Positions 9,223 to 18,048 are shown, counted from the stretch's first letter. The stretch: DNA of 64,000 bases from Desulfobulbaceae bacterium (GCA_011390165.1 JAABSV010000010.1:1-64000), one strand, 5' to 3'. Numbers and translations are program-made. Notes: generated by a model not told the origin, from the sequence alone.

Positions 9223-10665
9223 TCAGCAGAGGTACTCCAACGTTACCGGGCAGTGGTCGGAACCGGTCACTTCGGCCAGGATCGCCGCATTCCGCACCTT
9301 CTCCCGTGCCGCTGCACTGACGCAGAAGTAATCGATACGCCAGCCGATGTTCTTGGCCCGGGCATTGAAGCGGTAACTCCACCAGGTGTATTGCTCCGGT
9401 TCGTTGTTGAACATCCGGAAGCAGTCCACATAGCCGTTATCGAGAAAGCGGTCCATCCAGGCTCGCTCCTCCGGGGTGAAACCGGCGTTTTTAACATTGG
9501 CGGCCGGGTTTTTCAGATCGATTTCCCGGTGGGCGACGTTGTAATCGCCACAGAGGATGACCGGTTTTTTCTTCTCCAACTGTTGGAGGTAGGTGAGTAG
9601 CCGGTCGTTGAAACGGAGTTTGAAATCAAGCCTCTTCAACCCCTCGCCACTGTTCGGAAAGTAGCAGCAGAGCAGGAAACAGGGAGCAAATTCGAGGGTA
9701 AGCAAACGTCCTTCGCAATCAAATTCCCTTTCCCCCAGGCCGTAGTGGACCGCCAGCGGCGGCAGGCGACTGTACCAGGCAACGCCGGAGTACCCTTTTC
9801 GTTCGGCACTGTGCCAGTAGGAGGTGTAGCCGGGGATATTCTTCAATTGCTCGGAGAGTTGTTCCGGCTGGGCCTTGGTTTCTTGGACGGCGATGAGATC
9901 GGCATCAAAGGAGAGGAGAATGTCGACAAAGCCTTTTTTCTCTATGGCCCGGATACCATTAACGTTCCACGAGACGAATTTGAGCGGCCGTTGCGGGTCC
10001 ATTTTTGCTCCAGGTGGTCGACGGGGGCGAACCCCCAGTTTTGGGCAGAGTCCGCCTAGCGGGCAGCAGTCGCAGTGGGGGCCGATTGGCCGGCAGATCG
10101 ACTGGCCAAAGGCGACCAGCAGGCCGTTAACCTCTCGCCAGAAGGTGACGGGCAGCTTTTCGCGCAGGGCCATCTCCGTCTGTAACGGGGTTCTGGTGGC
10201 CACGTACCCCCAGATGTTCATGATCCGGTGGACATGGGTGTCGACACAGATGGCGGCCTTGCCAAAGCCCATGGCCATCACCAGATTGGCGGTCTTCCGC
10301 CCCACTCCCGGCAGGGTGAGCAGCTCTTCGATACTCTCCGGGACCTGCCCGCCGAAGCGGGCCAGTTCGGTCGGCAGACGAAAGAGGTGGCCGGCCTTGG
10401 TGCGGAAAAAGCCCACCGGCCGGATCAGGCTGGCGATCTCCTCTTCGCTCAGGGTCGCCAGAGCGTCGGCATCTTGGGCCCTGGCAAAGAGTCTGGCTGC
10501 CGCCCTGGCAGTCATCTCATCCCGTGTTCGTGCCGAGAGGATGGTGGCGACCAGGACCTTGAAGGGGTCGTTGCTCTGCACTGCGATCAGGTCGACCACC
10601 GGTACCTGTCGGCTGCGGACGGCCTCGGCGACTGATGCCAGAAATGATTCGATCTCTATGGCCAT
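9223..10665 (-). CDS. Fused endonuclease III (residues 1-221) and exonuclease III/AP endonuclease (222-480)
   Basis: One uninterrupted frame encodes two complete base-excision repair enzymes. Residues 1-221 are endonuclease III (Nth). The helix-hairpin-helix LPGVGRKTANLV carries catalytic K124, VDTHVHR carries D142, and the [4Fe-4S] cysteines are C201, C208, C211 and C217. Residues 222-480 are exonuclease III (Xth), with KFVSWNVNGIRA, the metal-binding VQETKA, GDYNVAH and the catalytic GSDHCPV near the C-terminus. The joint is a short basic linker (RPRRPPGAK). Xth begins with an internal Met222, so a separate Xth could also be made by internal initiation. The gene starts two bases after lysA. 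A fusion would hand the cleaved abasic product from glycosylase/lyase to AP endonuclease. Confidence 0.93.
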   Translation of the reverse strand: MAIEIESFLASVAEAVRSRQVPVVDLIAVQSNDPFKVLVATILSARTRDEMTARAAARLFARAQDADALATLSEEEIASLIRPVGFFRTKAGHLFRLPTELARFGGQVPESIEELLTLPGVGRKTANLVMAMGFGKAAICVDTHVHRIMNIWGYVATRTPLQTEMALREKLPVTFWREVNGLLVAFGQSICRPIGPHCDCCPLGGLCPKLGVRPRRPPGAKMDPQRPLKFVSWNVNGIRAIEKKGFVDILLSFDADLIAVQETKAQPEQLSEQLKNIPGYTSYWHSAERKGYSGVAWYSRLPPLAVHYGLGEREFDCEGRLLTLEFAPCFLLCCYFPNSGEGLKRLDFKLRFNDRLLTYLQQLEKKKPVILCGDYNVAHREIDLKNPAANVKNAGFTPEERAWMDRFLDNGYVDCFRMFNNEPEQYTWWSYRFNARAKNIGWRIDYFCVSAAAREKVRNAAILAEVTGSDHCPVTLEYLC

Positions 10666-10667
10666 CT

Positions 10668-11963
10668 CTACCCCGCGTTGTGCTTCTCTGCCTGCCCCAT
10701 TCCACTTGCTGTCAGGCGGTCCGGAAGAAAATCGAGGGTGGCGAAGTAGTCGCTGACCCGTTCGGCCCGACGGATCAACTCCACCTCTCCGCTGCTGGTG
10801 AGCAGCAGTTCTTTGGGGCGGAGACTGCCGTTGTAGTTGAAGCCCATGGCGATGCCGTGGGCACCGGTGTCCTGAATGATCAGAATGTCGCCATCGACGG
10901 TGCGCGGCAATTGGCGCTGGATGGCAAATTTGTCGTTGTTCTCGCAGAGCGAGCCGACCACGTCAACCATCTCCTGCGGTTCGTCCCGACCCTTACCAAG
11001 GACCTCTATGTGGTGGTAGGCGCCGTACATTCCCGGGCGCATCAGTGCACTCATCGAGGCATCGACGCCGACATAGGTGCGGTATATTTCCTTGCGATTG
11101 ATGGCGGTGGCAACCAATACCCCGTGCGGCCCGGTCATGAATCGGCCGCTCTCCATGTAGAGCGCTGGCTGGTAGCCTTGTCGGGCTGCGAACTCTTTGA
11201 ACAAGGAGGTGATTTCCCGACCCATGTTGGCGAGATCGAGGGGATTGACCCCAGGCTGGTAGGGGATGCCCAGGCCACCGCCGATGTTGATGAATTCGAA
11301 CCGGATCCCCAGGCTGTCGCCGATATCCCGTACCAGGTCGAGGAGCATCCCGGCGGTCTGCACCATATAGCGGTAATCGAGCTCATTGGAGGCGAGCATG
11401 GTATGGATGCCGAAGCGGCTGGCCCCGCCCTCCCGGGCCTGGCGGTAGGCATCAATGATCTGTTCGTGGCGCACCCCGTATTTTGCCTCCAGCGGGTTGC
11501 CGATAATGGCGTTGCCGGTCCGCCTCCCTCCCGGGTTATAGCGAAAACAGATCAATTCGGGCAGTGCCGGCACCTTGGCCAGCAGGCTGATATCGTCGAG
11601 GTTGAGGATAGAGCCCCCGGCACCGGCCGCCTCGATAAACTCCGTGGCGCTGGTGTTGTTGGAGGTGTACATCAACTCCTCGCCAACGGCACCAATACCA
11701 CGACAGAGGCGCAGTTCGGCAACTGAACTGCAGTCGAAGCCAAAACCCATCTCGCGCATGATGGTAAGAATTTTCGGGTTGGGGAGGGCCTTTACCGCAT
11801 AGTATTCACGAAATCGATCTATTTCGGCAAAGGCTTCATGGAGTAGCCGGCCGGTTTCACGAATCCCCACCTCGTCATAGATGTGGAAGGGGGTGCCGAA
11901 ATGGTTGACGACGGTTGGCAGCAGGGGGAAGAGACGCTCTTTGAACGAGTCGGACATGGGCAT
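10668..11963 (-). CDS. lysA: Diaminopimelate decarboxylase
   Basis: Final step of lysine synthesis: PLP-dependent decarboxylation of meso-diaminopimelate. In the 432-residue product the PLP lysine is K58 in EYYAVKALPNP. The phosphate-binding glycines are in FINIGGGLGIPY, and the second-subunit signature is VGSLCENNDKFA. The open frame extends much further upstream through the regulator gene. ATG 11963, with GAAGGA upstream, gives the family N-terminus. It lies 13 bases downstream of the Lrp-type regulator gene and two bases before nth-xth, so the three are probably cotranscribed. Confidence 0.92.
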   Translation of the reverse strand: MPMSDSFKERLFPLLPTVVNHFGTPFHIYDEVGIRETGRLLHEAFAEIDRFREYYAVKALPNPKILTIMREMGFGFDCSSVAELRLCRGIGAVGEELMYTSNNTSATEFIEAAGAGGSILNLDDISLLAKVPALPELICFRYNPGGRRTGNAIIGNPLEAKYGVRHEQIIDAYRQAREGGASRFGIHTMLASNELDYRYMVQTAGMLLDLVRDIGDSLGIRFEFINIGGGLGIPYQPGVNPLDLANMGREITSLFKEFAARQGYQPALYMESGRFMTGPHGVLVATAINRKEIYRTYVGVDASMSALMRPGMYGAYHHIEVLGKGRDEPQEMVDVVGSLCENNDKFAIQRQLPRTVDGDILIIQDTGAHGIAMGFNYNGSLRPKELLLTSSGEVELIRRAERVSDYFATLDFLPDRLTASGMGQAEKHNAG

Positions 11964-11976
11964 GGCGTGGTATCCT

Positions 11977-12435
11977 TCAGGGACGTTGGGGAAGAGGGAA
12001 GCGGGCGGTTTCCTTGATGGTGGTGAGCACGGTTTCGGTGGCGGTGGAGACCACTCCGGGGATGGTGGTGATCTCCTCCTGCAGCAGGTGGGCGAGGGCG
12101 GCGGTATCGGCCACCCGGGCCTTGACCAGGTAACAGTCACGGCCGGAGACAAAATGGACTTCCTGAATATCCGGGAGCAGGCAGAGTTTTTTTCCCACCT
12201 CTTCGCTTTCGGTGGCTTTTGTCTGCACGTAGATAAAGGCCACCTGGGAGCGCAGGAAGCGTTCCGGGTTGAGGCGAACCTCGTACCCGTCGATCACTCC
12301 CTGCCTTTCCAGTTTGCGGATGCGTTCCAGGACTGCCGAGGGGGCAAGGCCGATCTGGCGGGAAACCTCGACATTGGGTATTCGCGCTTTCTCCTGGAGA
12401 ATCCTCAGAATTTCAAGACTGATACTGTCAAGCAT
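11977..12435 (-). CDS. Lrp/AsnC-family transcription regulator
   Basis: A 152-residue regulator. An N-terminal winged helix-turn-helix (about 5-60, LEILRILQEKARIPNVEVSRQIG then APSAVLERIRKLE) is followed by a C-terminal ligand-binding RAM domain (about 65-140) with the typical GRDCYLVKARV strand. Such proteins sense amino acids and bind DNA as multimers. Its position directly before lysA suggests control of lysine synthesis or of its own operon, which is inference. The upstream region is AT-rich and could hold its own operator. Confidence 0.9.
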   Translation of the reverse strand: MLDSISLEILRILQEKARIPNVEVSRQIGLAPSAVLERIRKLERQGVIDGYEVRLNPERFLRSQVAFIYVQTKATESEEVGKKLCLLPDIQEVHFVSGRDCYLVKARVADTAALAHLLQEEITTIPGVVSTATETVLTTIKETARFPLPQRP

Positions 12436-12849
12436 GTCAGCTCCTCGGCTGCAAGTTGGACATTTTACGGAAAAATATTCTTACTCATGTCGAATGTCAA
12501 GAACATTGTTCTTGTTATTGCCAATAATAATGAAATTTGTTCTGTATGTGTTGCCTGACACCGATACGCTGACACACAGGTCGACCATGCTCTTCGGCCT
12601 TCCCGCTTCTTTCGGTTTCCCACGTTGTGGCAGGCACGGCAGAAAAGAGACGACGATACTGGTACCGATACCTTGATTTGGCAGGTTCATGGCTATACTT
12701 TTGCCAGGATTTCAACTATACATTGTCAACATGTGGGCACTGGGGCCAGAATCGAAGAGCTCAAGTCGTTTCCCACCAGGCATAGACGGGGTGATTGCTG
12801 GATTGGGTTTGCCGGCCGGTTGGCCGATTAGTCGCTATGCCCTTTCCGG
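12436..12849. other. Divergent intergenic region, no gene seen
   Basis: This is the AT-rich spacer between the Lrp-type regulator (leftward) and the glycosyltransferase (rightward). Short frames exist but carry no recognisable product or good binding site. It is the likely location of the regulator's promoter and operator. Confidence 0.5.
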
Positions 12850-12940
12850 GGATGGGCTGGCTTAAGGGATAGGCTGGCTTAAGGGATAGGCTGGCTCAGG
12901 GGATAGGCTGGGGGATCGGCTGGCTGAGGGGATCGGCTGG
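12850..12940. repeat. 17-bp tandem repeat array
   Basis: Four full copies of a 17-bp unit close to GGATAGGCTGGCTTAAG lie at 12850, 12867, 12884 and 12913, with partial copies at 12901 and 12930. The variation (TAAG, CAGG, GAGG at the unit ends) suggests slippage followed by drift. The array ends 13 bases before the glycosyltransferase start codon, so copy number would change the 5' leader of that gene. Confidence 0.9.
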
Positions 12941-12953
12941 AAAAGGATGCGAG

Positions 12954-13649
12954 ATGGCAGCGGTTACGGTGATTATTCCAACCTTGAACGAAGAGGACAA
13001 TATCGATATTCTCCTCGAGCGGCTCCTGGCTGTTCGCAAAAGCGCCGGAATGGATTTTTCGGTGTTGTTTGTCGATTCGGCATCGACCGACCAGACCCAG
13101 GCCAGGGTGCGCAACTGGCGGGAGAAGGGACCGGTGCGCCTGCTCAGTCGTGCCACCAACGTCGGTCTGGCCGGTGCCGTTTTGGCCGGGGCCCGGGCGG
13201 TCAATAGCGATGTCGTGCTGGTAATGGACGCCGACCTCAGCCACCCGCCGGAAGCGATACCAAGCCTGCTCGGGCCGATCCTGGCCGAAGAGTGCGACAT
13301 GGTGATCGGCAGCCGCTATGTCTCCGGTGGGGCGACCCCGGACTGGCCCTGGTCGCGCCGGCTCTCCTCGCGACTGGCCACCCTCCCGGCCCTCTTTTTC
13401 TGTGAGGTTCGAGATCCTCTGGCCGGTTTTTTTGCCATTCGCCGCCACTTTCTCAGTGAGTTGCCCGGGTCGGTGCCTGGTTTTAAAATCGGTCTGGCCC
13501 TCCTCGCCGAATATGGCAGCAACCTGCGGGTTAAGGAGTTGCCGATCGTTTTCCGGGATCGTGACTACGGCAGGTCAAAGATGAACCACGGTGTCGCCTT
13601 CGCCTATCTGCAGCAGTTGTTTGCTCTCTTTTTGAAACGTCTGCGTTGA
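12954..13649 (+). CDS. Family 2 glycosyltransferase, polyprenol-phosphate mannosyltransferase-like
   Basis: A 231-residue GT-A glycosyltransferase resembling dolichol-phosphate mannosyltransferase. It has VTVIIPTLNEEDNI at the N-terminus, VDSASTDQT, NVGLAGAV and the metal-binding DADLSHPPE. GSRYVSGG follows, then the acceptor-loop region FRDRDYGRSKM near the end. No membrane segments are evident, so it is a soluble or peripheral form that would charge a polyprenyl phosphate with a sugar from a nucleotide donor. ATG 12954 follows AAAAGGATG. The 17-bp repeat array lies immediately upstream. Donor and acceptor are not determinable here. Confidence 0.88.
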   Translation: MAAVTVIIPTLNEEDNIDILLERLLAVRKSAGMDFSVLFVDSASTDQTQARVRNWREKGPVRLLSRATNVGLAGAVLAGARAVNSDVVLVMDADLSHPPEAIPSLLGPILAEECDMVIGSRYVSGGATPDWPWSRRLSSRLATLPALFFCEVRDPLAGFFAIRRHFLSELPGSVPGFKIGLALLAEYGSNLRVKELPIVFRDRDYGRSKMNHGVAFAYLQQLFALFLKRLR

Positions 13650-13895
13650 CTCTTTTGCTGATCTCGCCTTTCGCAACACCCTGCAGTTGTCAGTGGCAAT
13701 TACCTGGCACGGACCAGGCCAAAGGAGGCAGCGCCTCTGGTGGTTGAACCTGTTCAAGATGCTTTTCCCGGTTCGGGGCGCGATGGTCTCCCCTTTTCGT
13801 GCGGCACTTTTTCTTCTTCCGGGATACTTCCTGGACAACGGCTGGGAGGTGGGCTGTGGCTTCAGGAGATGCTGGTAGCGGGGGAGTTGCTGCGG

Positions 13896-15290
13896 TCAGT
13901 CGCCTCCGTCGGCAAGTTTTTTGGGGTCGAGCAGTGCCGCCAGTTGTTCCCTCGACAGATCGGTCTGTTCCATGGCAACCTCGAGGACCGGCCGTCGCTC
14001 CAGCCCGGCGATTTTACCGATCTCCGCCGCCCGAAGATAGCCGATGTGCGGGTTGAGGGCGGTGACCAGGATCGGGTTGAGGGCGAGGGCGCGTTGGCAC
14101 CCCTCGCTGTTGACCGCCATGTTGCGGATTGCCTTTTCGCCCAGGCTGACGGCACTGCCGCTGAGCAGTTCGATGGACTCCAGCAGGGCAGTGCCGGCCA
14201 GGGGAAGCATGGTGTTCAGTTGAAAACTCCCACCCAGGGCTGCCTGGCTGATGGTGGTGTCGTTACCGATCACCTGGGCGCAGGCCATGCAGACCGCCTC
14301 GGGGATCACCGGGTTGACTTTGGCCGGCATAATGCTTGAACCAGGCTGCAGGGCCGGCAGGCGGATCTCGGCCAGCCCAGCCAGGGGGCCGGAATTCATC
14401 CAGCGCAGGTCATTGGCAATCTTCTGCAGGGCAATAGCAGCGCATTTCAAGTGGCCGGAAAACTCCACCAGGCTATCAAGGCTGGCCAGCCCCTTGTAGG
14501 CGGAGTGGGCCCGGGTAAGAGCCAGGCCGGTTATCTTGCCGAGGAGGGCGATGGCCAGGGCCGGGAAATCTTTGTGGCAGTTGACCCCGCTGCCGATGGC
14601 AGTGCCGCCGAGGGGAAGACGCTGCAGGCGGGGCAGGGCCCCCTGAAGACGCTCGCAGCATTCGTCAAGCTGAACGGCCCAGGCCTCCATTTCGGCGGCA
14701 AGGCGGATCGGCAGGGCATCCATCAGATGGGTTCTGCCGGTCTTGATTACCTCGTGGTGGGCGGCGGCAAAGTCACGGATTGTCCCGGCCAACTGGGTCA
14801 GGGCCGGCAGCAGGGTGGCAACCGTCATCTTCGCCCCGGCGAGGTGGATGGCGCTGGGCACGACATCGTTGCTGCTCTGGCCAAGGTTGACCTGGTCATT
14901 GGCGGAGAGGGTGATCCCCTGCCGCCGGGCCAGGCCGACGATTACCTCGTTGACGTTCATGTTGCTGCTGGTGCCGGAACCGGTCTGGTAGACCGATAGG
15001 GGAAACTGGTCGAGGGGGGGCTGGTCAAGAAGGGTCTGGACCGCCAGCGAAATCTGTTCGGCAGCCTCGCCGCTGAGGAGCCCCAACTGGTGGTTGGTGG
15101 CGGCTGCGGCGGCCTTGATCTGCAGTATGGCGGCGAGAAATGGCCAGGGAAGGGGTTTGGTGCTGATGGTGAAATTAGTCAGTGCTCTTTGGGTCTGTGC
15201 ACCGTAGAGGGCATAAGCGGGTACAAGGACTTCCCCCATGCTGTCATGTTCGCGGCGAAAGGCCGGTTGTGGCGACTCTTTCTGCTCCAT
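13896..15290 (-). CDS. fumC: Class II fumarate hydratase
   Basis: Reversible hydration of fumarate to malate by an iron-free, oxygen-stable enzyme. The 464-residue product contains YQTGSGTSSNMNVNEV, the catalytic region KTGRTHLMDALPI, and the superfamily signature GSSIMPAKVNPV (about residues 315-326). The C-terminal domain has NPHIGYLRAAEIGK. The N-terminal HDSMGEVLVPAYALYGAQTQR supports fumarase rather than aspartase, although the two are close. A class I fumarase is encoded separately at 34733. The gene stands alone, converging on the glycosyltransferase. Confidence 0.9.
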   Translation of the reverse strand: MEQKESPQPAFRREHDSMGEVLVPAYALYGAQTQRALTNFTISTKPLPWPFLAAILQIKAAAAATNHQLGLLSGEAAEQISLAVQTLLDQPPLDQFPLSVYQTGSGTSSNMNVNEVIVGLARRQGITLSANDQVNLGQSSNDVVPSAIHLAGAKMTVATLLPALTQLAGTIRDFAAAHHEVIKTGRTHLMDALPIRLAAEMEAWAVQLDECCERLQGALPRLQRLPLGGTAIGSGVNCHKDFPALAIALLGKITGLALTRAHSAYKGLASLDSLVEFSGHLKCAAIALQKIANDLRWMNSGPLAGLAEIRLPALQPGSSIMPAKVNPVIPEAVCMACAQVIGNDTTISQAALGGSFQLNTMLPLAGTALLESIELLSGSAVSLGEKAIRNMAVNSEGCQRALALNPILVTALNPHIGYLRAAEIGKIAGLERRPVLEVAMEQTDLSREQLAALLDPKKLADGGD

Positions 15291-15557
15291 TTTCCAGATT
15301 CTCTCCGACGGGGGGGGCTTTGTCCGGATCTCCTTTCCAGTGCCCGTTCACCAGCACCTCATTTTCGCCCGGTCAGGCCACCGCATAGAGTAAACTCATA
15401 GAACCAACTCTTGCTCGGCGGCCTGCCTGTACGAACCCGTACGAACCTGGAGGAACGGGTACAAATCCGGGTTCCGCAACCTTTTGCTGCACATCAGTGA
15501 ACGATTACCTTTTCAAGCCTATCCGGACAAAGGATGAAAAGTTGCGGCGACAGCCGG

Positions 15558-15932
15558 TCAGCTCTTCCAGAGACCATGCAGGTTGCAGTAGGCCCTGGCC
15601 TTGACATTATCGGCGGCCAGCGGGAAGAAGGCAGTGGGTTTCTCGCCGGGGTTGAGGAACTGGCGGTAGACGGCATTGCCGGCACTCAGTTCAATCCATT
15701 CGATCCAGTGCGCATCGGTCATCGGGTGGTCGACCGACCCCACCGTCACCTGCCAGCCACCATCCATTTTCTTGACTACCGGAACGTGCTTTTCCACGGC
15801 GGCGTCGGTGGTATTTTCGTTTTGTTTGGTCATCTGCTGTCCACAGCACATCAGTTCGGCACCGCCGGCGGTGAGGACTTCAACGATGTTACCGCAGAGA
15901 TCGCATTTGTAGACTGCCAGTTTTTCTGCCAT
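15558..15932 (-). CDS. dfx: Desulfoferrodoxin (superoxide reductase)
   Basis: Reduces superoxide to hydrogen peroxide without making oxygen, using electrons usually delivered by rubredoxin. The 124 residues carry both iron centres. The N-terminal desulforedoxin site is C10, C13, C29 and C30. The catalytic His4-Cys site fits H49, H69, H75, C116 and H119. This is the two-centre class typical of sulfate reducers. ATG 15932 is preceded by CAAGGAG. It is transcribed away from the oxidase operon, and a rubredoxin gene lies at 23501. Confidence 0.95.
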   Translation of the reverse strand: MAEKLAVYKCDLCGNIVEVLTAGGAELMCCGQQMTKQNENTTDAAVEKHVPVVKKMDGGWQVTVGSVDHPMTDAHWIEWIELSAGNAVYRQFLNPGEKPTAFFPLAADNVKARAYCNLHGLWKS

Positions 15933-16641
15933 TTGATATTCTCCTTGCCATTGATTGTCCCGGGCTTCTGTCCGGGGTTCCAGGGTAACGCAATACGATT
16001 CAACTTCTTCAGCACGTCATAGTACCCAAAGATCTCCCGCTCTGCAAAGTATTCCTAATAAAAGTTCCTGGAATAAAGCAGCCGGCCGTTGCCAACCAGG
16101 CCGGAGGTATTATCAATCAATATGGGAACAACAGCTTGCATGCTGCGACAACCGTCGCCCTTCAGCCCCGGCTGTCGCTTTTGGTACTTCTCGGCGGGGA
16201 CAGTTTCTCTGGGCGTATAGGTTCCGGCTTCGGTGAACAACCTATGGATCAAGGATGGCCCAGAGAAACTGTACTCCAACTTATGGTGACGCAATGGCCA
16301 AGCAGTGGTTACAAGCAATGGCCGCGCAATACCTCACGTCATAACAGTGAGTACTGCATGGTTATGATTTCGTTAAGGTCCGGACGTGGTACCATTGTGA
16401 GGCCAGACTATATCGGGTGTTGCCGTCAGACCACAAGGACAAATGCTCTTTTCATGCCGGATGGAGTATGCTACTTTACAAAAGATAATGCGCTTGTAGG
16501 ACCGGCGACGGCAGTGTTGGCCGGAGAAGAACATTCTTCCAGAAAAATTGAAAACTGTTTAGACCTCCAGCGAGGCTGTCAGCATGCTATTCAGGCAGCG
16601 ATGGCAACTGGTTCATTTTTCCCACATGTAGAGGAGAGACT
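15933..16641. other. Long divergent intergenic region; no convincing gene, one strong hairpin
   Basis: About 700 bp separate desulfoferrodoxin (leftward) from the DOMON/oxidase operon (rightward). A frame of 169 codons at 16136-16645 has no binding site, no recognisable domain and overlaps the DOMON start, so I do not call it. The region is less GC-rich than its surroundings. Its main visible structure is the nested inverted repeat at 16200-16272. It probably carries regulatory sequence for oxygen-responsive genes on both sides. Confidence 0.55.
16200..16272. other. Nested inverted repeat, likely structured RNA or regulatory element
   Basis: A perfect 15-bp inverted repeat (ACAGTTTCTCTGGGC at 16200-16214 against 16258-16272) encloses a second perfect 7-bp stem (ATAGGTT at 16217-16223 against 16239-16245). 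That in turn encloses a mini-hairpin CCG-GCTT-CGG at 16224-16233. No T-run follows on either strand, so it is not a standard terminator. It lies about 370 bp upstream of the DOMON/oxidase operon. Confidence 0.75.
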
Positions 16642-17187
16642 ATGAAGAAAACGATGATCGCCGCAGCCCTGGCGGGGCTTTTGCTGACCAGCAATCCCGG
16701 CCTACTGCCGGCAGCCGACTATGAACATGAGGTGGCCGACAAGGATATCTCCTTTGCCTGGAGGGTGGCGGGAGACCAACTGGCGGTGAAACTGACGGCA
16801 ACGACCGATGGCTGGGTCGGTATCGGCTTCAATCCGAGTAGCCGCATGAAGGATGCCAACTATGTTCTTGGCTACGTCAAGGGTGGGGAGGTGGTGATCA
16901 GTGATGAGTTCGGGGTTCGTGACACCGCGCACGATACCGACGAAAAATCAGGCGGCGGCAGCGATGTTACTCTGGTTGGCGGCAGTGAAGAGGGTGGGGT
17001 GACCACCATTGAATTTACCATGCCTCTCGACTCCGGTGACAAATATGACAATGCCATCACCGTTGACGGCAATACCACTGTTCAACTGGCCTACGGGGCC
17101 GGTCGGGACAGCTTTAAGACCAAGCACAAGTACCGCACGTCGATGGTGGTGAATCTGGCCACCGGCAGTGTCGAGAAGGGAAAATAG
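16642..17187 (+). CDS. Exported DOMON-domain protein
   Basis: A 181-residue protein with a clear signal peptide (KK then AAALAGLLLTSNPGLLPAAD, cleavage near residue 25). A single DOMON-like beta domain follows, marked by DKDISFAWRVAGDQLAVKLTATT, GWVGIGFNP and NYVLGYVKGGEVVISDEFG. DOMON domains bind heme or sugars in secreted redox proteins. Its place at the head of the SCO/cytochrome oxidase operon suggests a periplasmic heme or electron-transfer role. The SCO gene starts directly after its stop codon. ATG 16642 follows GAGGAGAG. Ligand and partner are inferred from context only. Confidence 0.85.
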   Translation: MKKTMIAAALAGLLLTSNPGLLPAADYEHEVADKDISFAWRVAGDQLAVKLTATTDGWVGIGFNPSSRMKDANYVLGYVKGGEVVISDEFGVRDTAHDTDEKSGGGSDVTLVGGSEEGGVTTIEFTMPLDSGDKYDNAITVDGNTTVQLAYGAGRDSFKTKHKYRTSMVVNLATGSVEKGK

Positions 17188-18048
17188 ATGCAAACGGGGA
17201 AGGGCGTTGCTGGCAGCAGACGTCTGCTTCTTCTCCTTTTCCTCTTCCTGTCCCTGCTGACCGCAGTCGGCGACAGTGAGGGGGCCGGGCTGCTGGAGCA
17301 ATCGAAACAACAGCAGGCCGGTGTCGACAATCCGCGCTGGGTGGAAGAAAAACTCGGCGACTTTCTCCCCCTGGATCTCTTTTTTATCGACTCCCAAGGG
17401 GAGCAGGTGCAGTTGCGTGAGATCGTCGACCGGCCGACTATCATCCTTCCCGTTTACTTCTACTGTCCGGGTATCTGCAGCAAAAATCTGGCCAATCTGG
17501 CTATTGCCCTCAACAACCTCAAGTCTCAGCCAGGCCGGGACTATCGGGTCATCGCCCTCAGTTTCAACTCTGCCGAAGGGGCCGCTGATGCCGCCCGGGC
17601 GAAGCGTAATTATCTGAAAATTCTTGATGAAGGATTTCCGGCTGAACAGTGGCGCTTTCTCACCGGCAGCGAAGAGGCGATCAGGGCCGCCACCGATGCC
17701 CTCGGCTTTCGTTTTGAAAAGGTGGACGATGAGACATTCATCCATCCGGCTGCCCTGATCACCCTTGCCGCCGATGGCAAGATCATCCGCTATGTCTACG
17801 GCTCTTTTCTCGCCGGTGATATCGATGTTGGGCTTGCCGATGCGAGCAGCGGTCGACCTTCACTGTCGGTCAAACGTCTGCTCGATTTCTGCTTTAATTA
17901 CGATCCACGCCAGAATCAGTCTCTCTTTACCTGGGTGAAGGTTGTTGTCCTGGCGGTTTTTGCTGCAGCCCTCTCCTTTGTCCTCTTTTCTCTTAAAGGC
18001 AGGGGACGGCGGAGTTCCCCGCCGGCATCCCACAGGAAAGATTCATGA
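17188..18048 (+). CDS. SCO1/SenC-family copper chaperone
   Basis: A membrane-anchored thioredoxin-fold protein that helps build the CuA centre of cytochrome c oxidase subunit II. The 286 residues start with a basic and hydrophobic signal/anchor. The copper-binding CPGIC motif is in PVYFYCPGICSKNLAN and the distal histidine in DDETFIHPAAL. A second hydrophobic segment near the C-terminus (VKVVVLAVFAAALSFVLFSL) makes this a two-anchor form. It overlaps ctaD by four bases (ATGA), which couples its translation to the oxidase. Confidence 0.9.
   Translation: MQTGKGVAGSRRLLLLLFLFLSLLTAVGDSEGAGLLEQSKQQQAGVDNPRWVEEKLGDFLPLDLFFIDSQGEQVQLREIVDRPTIILPVYFYCPGICSKNLANLAIALNNLKSQPGRDYRVIALSFNSAEGAADAARAKRNYLKILDEGFPAEQWRFLTGSEEAIRAATDALGFRFEKVDDETFIHPAALITLAADGKIIRYVYGSFLAGDIDVGLADASSGRPSLSVKRLLDFCFNYDPRQNQSLFTWVKVVVLAVFAAALSFVLFSLKGRGRRSSPPASHRKDS

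Noticed and set aside
12850-12940. CRISPR-like array
   Set aside because: The units are contiguous 17-bp tandem repeats without unique spacers, and no cas genes are present.
16200-16272. Cyclic-di-GMP (GEMM) riboswitch
   Set aside because: The conserved GEMM core and tetraloop receptor pattern are absent; only the nested stems are visible.
16136-16645. A 169-codon open frame upstream of the DOMON gene
   Set aside because: No ribosome binding site, no recognisable domain, odd composition, spans the strong hairpin and overlaps the DOMON start.
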